Of a stretch of DNA of 24,247 bases, positions 6,194-14,194 are shown piece by piece. Location: IMG/VR virus record IMGVR_UViG_3300021091_000414, positions 1 to 24,247 of that record. One strand, 5' to 3'. Both the position numbers and the translations under genes were made by a program. The notes beneath the pieces were generated by a model. The model had not been told where the DNA came from, ran no database searches, and saw only the letters and a list, made by a program, of their open reading frames with translations. Source of the stretch: a virus. Within the stretch, counting starts at the first letter, position 1. Each line of letters begins with the position of its first letter.

Positions 6194-7699
6194 ATGGAAG
6201 CTGGAGGAGCCACTCCCAAAGATGGAGATCATGCCGGACTTGATGGATTCGTATGGTTCTTTGGCGTAGTCGAAGACCGCAATGATCCGCTAAATGCTGG
6301 TCGCGTGCGTGTGCGCGCGCATGGATTTAATACGGCTGATAAGGCTCTTCTGCCGACCGATAAATTACCGTGGGCGCAATGTATAATGCCAGTAACTTCT
6401 GCCTCGCTGGGCAAAATAGGATCTTCAGCTACGGGATTGATTGAGGGCTCATTTGTTTTTGGATTTTATACCGACGGCAAAAATAGACAGCAGCCAATTA
6501 TTATGGGTTCGTTACCAGGAATTGCAGCCAAAGGGCCCGGCGCAGGAACATCCAGTACAACGCCCGGATCTGGATTTGGTGATCCCGATGGAATATTCCC
6601 ATTATATGGAATAGGATTGGCAGATACGCCTTCGCTTGGTGTTGGTGCTGAATACGGCGGTTCGGATAACACTTCCGCCAAGTTCGAGAGTTGGACACCC
6701 GATGTCTCAGTTGCATCGCGTCATAGAGTATCCAGTGTCGGCGACGACAAGGCCGACGACAAATACCCAAAACTCAATAAAGATAAAAAGATTATACCCG
6801 ACACATGGAGCGAACCTCTTCCTAGAGGAGGTAAGCCGTCGATCTATCCTTATAATCATGTAACAAGAACTGAATCTGGGCATGTTATTGAAATAGACGA
6901 TACTAAGGGCGGCGAACGTATTCATCAATATCACCGAACTGGAACATTCTATGAGATGCAGCCCGACGGTAATCGTGTAACAAAAGTTGTCGGTTCGGAT
7001 TATGAGATTATCATTAAAGACAAGAACGTCTATATTCAGGGCGCATGTAACGTCACAATCAAGGGCGACGTTAAGATGCTTTGTGAGGGAGACCTTGTGC
7101 AAGAGGTTAATAAAAATTATCATTTGACTGTTCATGGCGATATGATAACCAAGATCGGCGGAAATCAACTTACGGAAATATCAAGCGATAGATCAACCAA
7201 TGTCGATGGCAAAGATTCACTTCTGGTTTCAGGAAACCGTATATCCACGATAGGAAACGATTACTCTCTTAACGTGGGCAAAGAAAGAAAAACACAGATT
7301 GGATCTTCGGATGTCAAAGTTGTAGCCAATACTGTTACCACGGTGGCCGGTGGAGGTATCAATTTTACAACGCCTAAGAATACAAATATATCCTCTGTGG
7401 GCGATCTTAACTTTGCAGCTGCCGGCAATATAGCCATAAAGTCCAAGGGCACATTCAAGCTTAATGTCGAGGGGATGCATATTCAGACATATAAGAGTGA
7501 ATCACATTTCCGACATGTGGGTAATGCATTTCCAACGTATAAGGCCGAATCTCATTTTCGACATGAGGGCCATTTCAAGTTTTTTTATGGAGCAGACACG
7601 TCGAAAGACTTTGCGGCGGGCACTGATCATGTTGCACCCTCGCCAGCACGAAGCAGTGACTCTACTCGTAATACCGCAACGGAAGCGACATCATCATGA
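6194..7699 (+). CDS. 5: Baseplate central spike, T4 gp5-like, without a lysozyme domain
   Basis: The 501-aa product starts with an OB-fold (about residues 13-115: FVWFFGVVEDRNDPLNAGRV, then RVRAHGF and FVFGFYTDGKNRQQPIIMGS). This fold binds the gp27-like torus. A linker rich in Gly and Pro follows where T4 gp5 carries its lysozyme domain; no lysozyme-like sequence is visible. From about 220 onward a triple-stranded beta-helix runs, with the VxGxxxxx-type repeats of gp5C (VYIQGACNVTIKGDVKMLCE, HLTVHGDMITKIGGNQLTEI). Near the tip, TYKxESHFRH occurs twice (432-441 and 448-457), adding His438, 441, 454, 457 and 460, followed by a Ser/Thr-rich tail. A ribosome-binding site, AGGAG, overlaps the upstream stop. 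The spike pierces the outer membrane on contraction. Confidence 0.9.
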   Translation: MEAGGATPKDGDHAGLDGFVWFFGVVEDRNDPLNAGRVRVRAHGFNTADKALLPTDKLPWAQCIMPVTSASLGKIGSSATGLIEGSFVFGFYTDGKNRQQPIIMGSLPGIAAKGPGAGTSSTTPGSGFGDPDGIFPLYGIGLADTPSLGVGAEYGGSDNTSAKFESWTPDVSVASRHRVSSVGDDKADDKYPKLNKDKKIIPDTWSEPLPRGGKPSIYPYNHVTRTESGHVIEIDDTKGGERIHQYHRTGTFYEMQPDGNRVTKVVGSDYEIIIKDKNVYIQGACNVTIKGDVKMLCEGDLVQEVNKNYHLTVHGDMITKIGGNQLTEISSDRSTNVDGKDSLLVSGNRISTIGNDYSLNVGKERKTQIGSSDVKVVANTVTTVAGGGINFTTPKNTNISSVGDLNFAAAGNIAIKSKGTFKLNVEGMHIQTYKSESHFRHVGNAFPTYKAESHFRHEGHFKFFYGADTSKDFAAGTDHVAPSPARSSDSTRNTATEATSS

Positions 7700-9354
7700 G
7701 TGCAGACGTATCAAACTTACAGAGCGTAATAGAGGCCGCGAAAAAAAGCGCGGGCGTGACTGGTCTTGGAAATTCTAATGGAGCTGCCGCGGCAGCTGCG
7801 GCGGGGCTAAAGGTATATGAATTTGGTAAACTTAAAGATGTAGTTGCGCCAGACTTTAATACACTAGCCGCGACGGCAAAGAGTGCAGCCAGCTCTATGA
7901 ATGAAGCCGCGCAGCAAATTACCACTGCTATGCCAAGCTTGACAGTGAAGTTGGGTGACGTGATAGATAGCCTGCCCGTTGCCGGCCTTTCAGACGCCCT
8001 GAATGGGCAAATGAAATCTTTGACGGCGGGCGCTCAGTCTGCGCTAGGAGACGCGGTCACAGGAAGCACTGCCGCGATTACTAAGATCGCAGATAGCATT
8101 CCAAAAACTTTTACCCTTGACGGTTCTGCGCCGGCCGGTGCCGATGGCGGCGCGAGTGCTTCAGTAGCGAGCGCGGCGGCAAGCTTAGGAAATGTACAGA
8201 ATAACCTAACTGACGCAATGACAAAACTAAGCGACATGAAACAAATCGTAAGCAATGCAATACCGGCCGCGACAGGTTCCTCATTAGAGGCTCTAACGAA
8301 TATGAAGAAGCAACTAACTGGAACCATAGAGAGCGCAGAAGGTTTGCAGAAAAGCATAACTGATGCGCTTCCACAACTTCCTACGCTTCCATTTACAATT
8401 CCTAGCACAATAGCTGTTGCGGCTCTTATATCGAAACTACCGACTTTACCGTGCGGAATAAATATCAAGTTAGATGCGCTTGCGGGGCTACAAAAAGAAT
8501 TAGATAAGGTAATGGGCGAATTAAGTTCGACTGTCAATGGAGTATACGATAAAATTGATTCACTGAAAGCTCAAATGGAAGCTGCTCTAAATGAATGCGT
8601 GAATAAACTGAAAGATGCATTAGGCGAGATAAAGATTCCTACTCTGGAGTTCCCGATCGAACTACTTAAGGTCTTAAGCTTGATACAGGGAGATGCAGCA
8701 GCGTTTGCTGCCGCACTCGCAAAACTTAAAATTAATTTTCCCTCAATAGATGTCGATTCTATCTTAAAAAAGATGTTTTCTGGGCTGGATTTCAATTTCT
8801 GTAAACTTGTACCCAATGTAAAAATCATTGATGGTAAAGAAGTAACTAAAGCAGAACCGTCAACTACCGCCGTCGCTAAGCCTGAACCAGTGACGCCTGC
8901 AGCGGCACCAACGCCTGCCGTGAAGGCGCCGACGTTATCATCGCGACTTGGTACAATCACCGAGAAGGACAAACAAGAACTGGACTCTTATGTGAAAAGA
9001 GTCATCGTAATTGCGATAGCCTTCGGATCGACAGCAGATTTCATTGAACTTAAGAATCAAACCAGACAAAAGATCGAGCAGTGGGGTGAGAAAATTCGCG
9101 CTAGAATAATGGCGGATAGAGAAAAGTACTTTCGACTGACGCCGGTCGGCGAGATCGATGGCGCGGGATCAACACCAGAGACGTGGGTACCAAAAGATCC
9201 GGCAAAAAATAAACTAACTCAGGTAGATGAAGAATTGGGCTTACTTGCTACACTCAAGTTCTCAGCGCTGCAGGAGCTGCTTCGCATCGGATCTGACAAC
9301 GCTTTCGGAGACGTGCTGTCGCGTCCGGTACTCGACGGCGGTGGCGGCGGTTGA
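7696..9354 (+). CDS. Unidentified Ala-rich, helical tail protein between gp5 and gp25
   Basis: The 552-aa product overlaps gp5 by ATGA and so is translated with the spike. It is Ala/Ser/Lys/Leu-rich and mostly helical in appearance. It includes an alanine run near residues 31-36, possible coiled-coil segments (for example about 270-315), proline-flanked hydrophobic stretches such as LPFTIPSTIAVAALISKLPT near 231-250, and an Ala/Pro-rich linker near 385-415. A charged C-terminal domain with RQKIEQWGEKIRARIMADRE near 453-472 follows. The end is a run of five glycines and TGA; the same frame then stays open for 29 codons. The length is near that of T4 gp29 (590 aa), but the tape-measure position seems to be in the minus-strand block. 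A hub-associated or ejected tail protein is also possible. I do not recognise the family. Confidence 0.6.
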   Translation: MSADVSNLQSVIEAAKKSAGVTGLGNSNGAAAAAAAGLKVYEFGKLKDVVAPDFNTLAATAKSAASSMNEAAQQITTAMPSLTVKLGDVIDSLPVAGLSDALNGQMKSLTAGAQSALGDAVTGSTAAITKIADSIPKTFTLDGSAPAGADGGASASVASAAASLGNVQNNLTDAMTKLSDMKQIVSNAIPAATGSSLEALTNMKKQLTGTIESAEGLQKSITDALPQLPTLPFTIPSTIAVAALISKLPTLPCGINIKLDALAGLQKELDKVMGELSSTVNGVYDKIDSLKAQMEAALNECVNKLKDALGEIKIPTLEFPIELLKVLSLIQGDAAAFAAALAKLKINFPSIDVDSILKKMFSGLDFNFCKLVPNVKIIDGKEVTKAEPSTTAVAKPEPVTPAAAPTPAVKAPTLSSRLGTITEKDKQELDSYVKRVIVIAIAFGSTADFIELKNQTRQKIEQWGEKIRARIMADREKYFRLTPVGEIDGAGSTPETWVPKDPAKNKLTQVDEELGLLATLKFSALQELLRIGSDNAFGDVLSRPVLDGGGGG

Positions 9355-9444
9355 TATTTAGATAGCCCAAGTAGAAAGGCGACTGGCACAGCGGTGCCGA
9401 CGAACTTCTTGGCGTTGTTCTTGGCGTTGACGCAAGTGGTTTAG
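9355..9444 (+). other. In-frame continuation of the 552-aa ORF beyond its TGA
   Basis: After TGA at 9352-9354 the same frame reads 29 further codons to TAG at 9442-9444. The predicted peptide begins YLDSPSRKATGTAVP and ends in the hydrophobic stretch TNFLALFLALTQVV. The DNA is richer in G and C than the rest of the intergenic gap and contains a tandem 12-nt repeat, TTCTTGGCGTTG, at 9406-9417 and 9418-9429. It may be a former C-terminus cut off by a point mutation, a read-through extension, or chance. No start codon or ribosome-binding site suggests an independent gene. Confidence 0.35.
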
Positions 9445-9445
9445 A

Positions 9446-9453
9446 ACTAAATA
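9446..9453 (+). promoter_or_regulatory. Late-promoter-like octamer ACTAAATA (distal) before gp25
   Basis: GAACTAAATAG spans 9445-9454, 46 nt upstream of the gp25 ATG. The same 11 bases precede tail fibre 2 at 23836-23845. It differs from TATAAATA in the first two bases. Occurrence at two gene starts in true intergenic DNA supports a functional variant. Confidence 0.45.
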
Positions 9454-9466
9454 GACATATTAATCG

Positions 9467-9474
9467 ACTAAATA
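9467..9474 (+). promoter_or_regulatory. Late-promoter-like octamer ACTAAATA (proximal) before gp25
   Basis: This is a second copy, GACTAAATAC, exactly 21 nt downstream of the first. It lies 25 nt before the gp25 ATG, with AGGA as ribosome-binding site at 9491-9494. The pair would start a gp25-gp6-gp7 transcript separate from the hub genes. Confidence 0.45.
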
Positions 9475-9499
9475 CCAAATAATAATCGATAGGAATATA

Positions 9500-9898
9500 A
9501 TGGCGACGGTATCAAAACAAATAACATATAGAGATTTTGATCTGCGATTCATAGCCCATCCTATTACGGGTAAGCTTAATATGCTGAAAAATAGCAATTC
9601 GATAAAACAGGCAGTAAAGAATCTGATTCTAACTAATTTCTACGAACGCCCATATGCTCCTCTATTTGGATCGGATGTTCGCGCTACGTTATTCGAAAAT
9701 TATACGCCTCACACAGAAGATGAATTGAGAGATGCAATAACAATAGCCCTAAATAACTTTGAGCCTCGCGTAGAATTGTTATCCATCGATTTTGGTGGTA
9801 ATCCCGACCTCAATCAACTTTCTGTTTCAATTGTGTTTCGTCCAATCAATGCAGTCGAAGCTATAACCCTAAATGTCTCATTAGATAGAGTTCGATAA
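9500..9898 (+). CDS. 25: Baseplate wedge subunit, T4 gp25-like
   Basis: The 132-aa product has the same length as T4 gp25. This protein joins the sheath to the baseplate wedge, and its relatives occur in all contractile injection systems. Visible signatures are NSIKQAVKNLILTNFYERPY near residues 34-53, then APLFGSDVRATLFEN, and the family's invariant EPR motif in NNFEPRVEL near 89-97. The last segment is a strand pair ending in NAVEAITLNVSLDRVR. The gene has its own promoter-like motifs and a modest ribosome-binding site (GATAGGAA). Its TAA shares a base with the gp6 ATG, matching the tight gp25-gp6 linkage known from other T4-like phages. Confidence 0.93.
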   Translation: MATVSKQITYRDFDLRFIAHPITGKLNMLKNSNSIKQAVKNLILTNFYERPYAPLFGSDVRATLFENYTPHTEDELRDAITIALNNFEPRVELLSIDFGGNPDLNQLSVSIVFRPINAVEAITLNVSLDRVR

Positions 9899-11751
9899 TG
9901 GCCGCAAATACTGCTATACCCGTAACGGGGTTGAATTATAACGAGATTCGCGCGAATTTGCGCGATTTCATAGCGGCTAAGCCAGATTTTGCTGATTTTG
10001 ATTTTCAAGATTCTGCTCTGGGCACTCTACTCGATCTATTGGCATACAACACATATTATAATGCGTTCTATGCTAGCATGGCCGCGTCCGAGGCCTTTAT
10101 TGATAGCGCACAGTTTTATGATAGCGTAGTTTCTCGCGCAAAGCTGGTAAATTACACACCAGTTTCAGCACAAGGTGCTACGGCCAATGTTAGAATATCA
10201 TTTGTGGATGCCTCGGTCAGTTCGTCACTTCTATCTATTAATATACCTAAAAACACAGAATTCACATCGACCATCAATAGTATATCATATACTTTTGTGA
10301 CTCCTCGGGCGTATACAGTTCTTGCCAATTCCAGCAACGGATTTGCAACTAATATCGATCTAGTTGAAGGTATACCACTAACGCATCGATATCTATTTAC
10401 CTCATCCAACACCGAATTTATACTTCCAAATTCTGACGTCGATACTCGTAGCATTTCTGTAACCGTCACAAGTTCGGGTAATACGTCTACGTATACGCCC
10501 GTTAGCGATATTCTTACTATTAATTCATCGTCCAAAATATTCTATATCGAAGCGGATCGCGATTCTAAGTACAAGATCAGTTTCGGTGACGACGTTCTTG
10601 GAGATAAACCCGACTTTAATAGCACAGTAGCTATTTCATATCGCGTATGCAATGGCACTAGAGGTAATGGCGCTAACAATTTCACATCGGCAGGAAGTAT
10701 CGATAATCAATCGGTATTCACTTTATCTGTAAATAATCGCGCAGTAGGCGGCTCTAGTCAAGAAGATATTGAATCCGTTCGATTTAATGCGCCCAAAAAT
10801 TATGAGACTCAAAATCGAGCCGTTATTGCGGCCGATTATCAGCGTATCATTCTACGCGATAATAGGGATCTGCAGGCTGTCAATGTCTGGGGTGGTGAAG
10901 AAAATGATCCGCCCATTTATGGTAAAGTATATGCTTCAGTCAAGCCTATTATTGGTACTCTAATATCTGCATCTCGCGCCGCTCAAATAAAAACAAACAT
11001 TCGTAAGTATAATGTGCAATCTATCGATTTGGAAATTGTCGATCCCACATTTGTATTCATAGAACCGACAATTACGGTAAATATGAACGTCGAAGCAACT
11101 ACACTATCTGCATCGGAAATTGCGGCGCTGGTCGCAGCACGAGTAATTGCATATGAGGGCACCAATCTCAATCGATTTGGTGGGCGATTTAGGTATTCTA
11201 AATTTCTTAATTATCTGGATAATTCCGATATCGGTATTACCGGCTCTTCTGGTTCAGTGCAGCTACAGAAGCGATTCATACCATCGACAACCGTTAAAAA
11301 TTCATATACATTCAACTTTAATCAGCGAATCGCAAATCACATGGGAGGAACTAATTCGGCCGTGTCAAGTAGTAGATTTACATTAAACGGCGAAGATAAT
11401 TCATTTATAGATGACGACGCTGAAGGTAATATTCGCACATACTATACTTCAGGTATCAATAAAATTTATACTAATGTTGCGGCTGGGACAGTGAATTATG
11501 ACACGGGCAAAATCGTATTAAATGCTTTTATACCAACTGCATACGTAGGCAATCACATATCGATAAATGTAATCCCCACCACTCAGAATTTCGCGCCAAT
11601 ACGAAATCAGATATTGCTAATATCAGGAGCATCAATAAAAGTATTCGACGATGAGACGCAAAAGGAATTGGCAGCTATTACTAGTGTCAATACCATTGGG
11701 AAATCTGCTAATGTTTCTGAGACCGGACTTGCTCCAGTGACGACGTACTAA
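9898..11751 (+). CDS. 6: Baseplate wedge subunit, T4 gp6-like (J-like)
   Basis: The 617-aa product is near the T4 gp6 length (660 aa). The N-terminus shows the conserved FADFDFQDSALGTLLDLLAY near residues 22-41, followed by NTYYNAFYASMAASEAFIDS, which forms the helical core of the wedge. Middle strands (VRISFVDASVSS, NTEFTS) and KYKISFGDDVLGDKP near 222-236 are typical of the gp6/gpJ family, as is FNAPKNYETQNRAVIAADYQ near 297-316, which is found in almost all members. gp6 dimers form the continuous inner ring of the baseplate that changes shape on triggering. It overlaps gp25 by one base, and 1 nt separates its stop from the next ATG. Confidence 0.93.
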   Translation: MAANTAIPVTGLNYNEIRANLRDFIAAKPDFADFDFQDSALGTLLDLLAYNTYYNAFYASMAASEAFIDSAQFYDSVVSRAKLVNYTPVSAQGATANVRISFVDASVSSSLLSINIPKNTEFTSTINSISYTFVTPRAYTVLANSSNGFATNIDLVEGIPLTHRYLFTSSNTEFILPNSDVDTRSISVTVTSSGNTSTYTPVSDILTINSSSKIFYIEADRDSKYKISFGDDVLGDKPDFNSTVAISYRVCNGTRGNGANNFTSAGSIDNQSVFTLSVNNRAVGGSSQEDIESVRFNAPKNYETQNRAVIAADYQRIILRDNRDLQAVNVWGGEENDPPIYGKVYASVKPIIGTLISASRAAQIKTNIRKYNVQSIDLEIVDPTFVFIEPTITVNMNVEATTLSASEIAALVAARVIAYEGTNLNRFGGRFRYSKFLNYLDNSDIGITGSSGSVQLQKRFIPSTTVKNSYTFNFNQRIANHMGGTNSAVSSSRFTLNGEDNSFIDDDAEGNIRTYYTSGINKIYTNVAAGTVNYDTGKIVLNAFIPTAYVGNHISINVIPTTQNFAPIRNQILLISGASIKVFDDETQKELAAITSVNTIGKSANVSETGLAPVTTY

Positions 11752-11752
11752 C

Positions 11753-14134
11753 ATGCCGGCCGTCGGGTCAAATGATGTATATCGCAAGCTATCTTCTCAG
11801 ATTGAATCTCAGTTTTCTGAATTCATTCGAGCAGATGGTCCAAAATTTATTTCGTTTGTCAAGGCGTATTTTGAATACATGGAGCAGAGCAACAAAGCTC
11901 TAGATTCAAGTCGAGGGCTATTTGATAATCTAGATATCGACCGAACGGTCGATGATTTCATAGAATACTTTCAGCGCGAATTCATGAATACTATTCCGCG
12001 CAATATTGCAGCAAATAAAAGATTACTGATAAAACACATTAAACAGCTATATCGATCACGCGGTTCTCAGGAATCGTATAGATTTCTGTTTAGGGCCATG
12101 TTCGATACCGAAATAGATTTCTATTATCCTGGCGACGATATTCTTAGAGTTTCTGATGGGCGATGGGTTAATGAAATCGTTTTAAGTGGATATAGGATTG
12201 ATGGTGATCCTCTTCTTATGGACGGGCGACTAATTACTGGACAAACATCAGGTGCTACGGCTCAAGTTATAGAAACATTAAACATCACATCTTTGGGTGT
12301 ATCGCTATATCAGTTTCGTCTACAGTCTCTACAGGGAACATTTACTGCCGATGAACTTATTAGCGACGGACAAGGCAATTCAATTCGGCTTAATAGCACA
12401 GTCGGCGAATTATCGTCGGTAAATATTATTGATGGCGGCGCATTTAATCAATCAGGCGATGTGTTATCTATATCTGGCGCTTCTGGTTCTGGCTCAGCCA
12501 CTGCAACCGTATCAGCTACATCTGAACAAAGCGCAATGACTTTTCGGATTGTCAATGGTGGTTCTGGATATCGCACTACCAATAGTATAATTACAATGAG
12601 CGGCGGTGGACCTGTTCGAACAGCGCGAATTTCCATTGTTAATATATCTAATACTGAAAATATAACCATAAATCAAGACGTTATTGGTGGTGTTAAAAAT
12701 GTAGTCCTCAATACAGGCCTAACATTCAGTACGGGATCGACTAATAGCACAGCAATAAGTGCTAATCTGGCAGCTGCCAATATAACATCGACTATGACGA
12801 CTGCATTAAGCTTCTCTAATATAACGGCAGGTTCGATTAACACCATTGCACTATTGGATCCAGGCGTTGGATATACCAGCATACCTACATTGACTGTAGT
12901 GGATGCCGATATTTCTATTCAATCGATAGAGGATGTCGATAAGGGAGGATTTAAGGGTCAAAATGCGGTAATTGTAGCTAATACTGTGCCAGGAACTGTT
13001 ACTTCGATTTCTATCAATAGTGCCGATTCCAATTTCGTTCGTGATGATGTACTCACAATAACAAATAATACAAGAAGCATAGCCAATACAACCGACACAT
13101 CTACAGACATTAAGGCCAATATAACCCGTGGTCTTATTCGACAGGGAGTATATAATGCCAACGGCGTAGCTAGTGTTTTTAGCGTAAAAACACTAGGTGG
13201 GCGTTATATCGATACGCGTGGTCTTATAAGTTGGAATAATAAACTACAAGATAATTATTACTATCAAGAATATTCATACGTCATCCGAGCCACAAAACTC
13301 GTAGACGAGTATAGAAATGCTATAAAAAAGATATTACATCCTGCTGGTACCAAGATGTTTGGTATTCTGGACACAAATAGTACTTTGGATCTTTCGTCGT
13401 TCGGCACTATCGATACCATAGTGGATGATAGTATTCTAAGTGTCGAAGTCACCTCTATTCCTGATTTGTATGAATCTATTCTACTAGCCGATTCTATAGT
13501 TGGCGGTATTCTGCATGCTGGTCCAATTACAGAATCTACGACAAGCACCGACACAACAAACGCAACCAATACAGCAGTTGCTGCCCTTAGTGAATCGGTC
13601 ACAGGCACTGACACAACAGACGCAGCCAATATAACAACAGCAGCCATTAGTGAATCGGTCACAAGCACTGATGCAACAGACGCAACCAATACAGCAGTTG
13701 CTGCCCTTGGTGAATCGGTCACAGGCACTGACACAACAGACGCAACCAATACAGCAGTTGCTGCCCTTAGTGAATCGGTCACAAGCACTGATGCAACAGA
13801 CGCAACCAATACAGCAGTTGCTGCCCTTGGTGAATCGGTCACAAGCACTGATGCAACAGACGCAACCAATACAGCAGTTGCTGCCCTTAGTGAATCGGTC
13901 ACAAGCACTGATGCAACAGACGCAACCAATACAGCAGTTGCTGCCCTTGGTGAATCGGTCACAAGCACTGATGCAACAGACGCAACCAATACAGCAGTTG
14001 CGGCAATTACAGAGCAAAGCGGTATTCTATTAACGTGGGAAAATGTGATCGAATCTAGTTATGATCCGCAGGTTATATCTGATGTGCTTAATGGTCTTCT
14101 TTCAATTGACGATACGGTCAATGCTACTACGTAA
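11753..14134 (+). CDS. Large baseplate structural protein at the gp7 position, with C-terminal tandem repeats
   Basis: The 793-aa product begins with a domain conserved in T4-like phages of aquatic bacteria: FSEFIRADGPKFISFVKAYF near residues 20-39, DDFIEYFQREF, and LIKHIKQLYRSRGSQESYRF near 91-110, then FYYPGDDILRVSDGRW. A long beta-rich part follows with repeated glycine turns (GGSGY, GVGY). A second conserved segment has YYYQEYSYVIRATKLVDEYR near 502-521 and HPAGTKMFG near 529-537. Residues about 603-742 are 20-residue repeats of the form ATNTAVAAL[S/G]ESVT[S/G]TD. It occupies the place of T4 gene 7, but direct homology to T4 gp7 is not evident to me. The C-terminal repeats may project outward like a fibre stalk. 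Confidence 0.7.
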   Translation: MPAVGSNDVYRKLSSQIESQFSEFIRADGPKFISFVKAYFEYMEQSNKALDSSRGLFDNLDIDRTVDDFIEYFQREFMNTIPRNIAANKRLLIKHIKQLYRSRGSQESYRFLFRAMFDTEIDFYYPGDDILRVSDGRWVNEIVLSGYRIDGDPLLMDGRLITGQTSGATAQVIETLNITSLGVSLYQFRLQSLQGTFTADELISDGQGNSIRLNSTVGELSSVNIIDGGAFNQSGDVLSISGASGSGSATATVSATSEQSAMTFRIVNGGSGYRTTNSIITMSGGGPVRTARISIVNISNTENITINQDVIGGVKNVVLNTGLTFSTGSTNSTAISANLAAANITSTMTTALSFSNITAGSINTIALLDPGVGYTSIPTLTVVDADISIQSIEDVDKGGFKGQNAVIVANTVPGTVTSISINSADSNFVRDDVLTITNNTRSIANTTDTSTDIKANITRGLIRQGVYNANGVASVFSVKTLGGRYIDTRGLISWNNKLQDNYYYQEYSYVIRATKLVDEYRNAIKKILHPAGTKMFGILDTNSTLDLSSFGTIDTIVDDSILSVEVTSIPDLYESILLADSIVGGILHAGPITESTTSTDTTNATNTAVAALSESVTGTDTTDAANITTAAISESVTSTDATDATNTAVAALGESVTGTDTTDATNTAVAALSESVTSTDATDATNTAVAALGESVTSTDATDATNTAVAALSESVTSTDATDATNTAVAALGESVTSTDATDATNTAVAAITEQSGILLTWENVIESSYDPQVISDVLNGLLSIDDTVNATT
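13561..14001 (+). repeat. 60-bp coding tandem array in the gp7-position gene
   Basis: Seven full 60-bp units lie at 13561-13980, a partial eighth reaches about 14001, and a degenerate partial unit lies upstream at about 13528-13560. Unit starts read CGCAACCAATACAGCAGTTG. Units differ at a few positions (CTTAG or CTTGG; ACAGGCACTGACAC or ACAAGCACTGATGC), and the second unit is the most divergent. Units 13741-13860 are identical to 13861-13980, a perfect 120-bp duplication extending about 21 bp further. Since 60 is divisible by three, several other frames also stay open across the array. Confidence 0.95.
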
Positions 14135-14148
14135 TTGATATTGTGTCT

Positions 14149-14156
14149 TATAAATA
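14149..14156 (+). promoter_or_regulatory. Consensus T4-type late promoter TATAAATA
   Basis: TATAAATA is an exact match to the T4 late consensus, in the 60-nt gap after the gp7-position gene. A strong AAAGGAGG follows at 14178-14185, nine bases before the ATG at 14195. It is the best promoter and ribosome-binding-site pair in the window, suggesting high expression of the next gene. Confidence 0.75.
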
Positions 14157-14194
14157 GCTAATATTTCAACTACTCATAAAGGAGGATACACTCA

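Noticed and set aside
6707-7168. Antisense ORF of 153 codons inside gp5
   Set aside because: It is fully covered by the well-supported beta-helix region of gp5, and no start signals are present.
8034-8972. Two antisense ORFs (167 and 133 codons) inside the 552-aa gene
   Set aside because: Alanine-rich GC-leaning coding sequence often leaves the opposite strand open. The forward frame overlaps gp5 by ATGA and fits the operon, whereas the antisense frames have no signals.
9385-9398. Hairpin GGCAC-AGCG-GTGCC as a terminator after the 552-aa ORF
   Set aside because: The stem is only 5 bp and no T run follows; it also lies inside the open in-frame continuation.
9254-9478. Minus-strand ORF of 74 codons across the gp25 upstream gap
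   Set aside because: It has no ribosome-binding site, overlaps the end of the 552-aa gene antisense, and its composition (Arg/Ser/Pro-rich) looks like a shadow frame.
13561-13980. CRISPR-like regular repeat spacing
   Set aside because: Units are contiguous with no unique spacers, and they are in frame within a large protein-coding gene.
13264-14033. Long open frames in other frames over the 60-bp repeats, including Cys-rich antisense frames of 177 and 241 codons
   Set aside because: The repeat length is a multiple of three, so any frame without a stop in one unit stays open through the array. They have no ribosome-binding site and lie entirely over the gp7-position gene.
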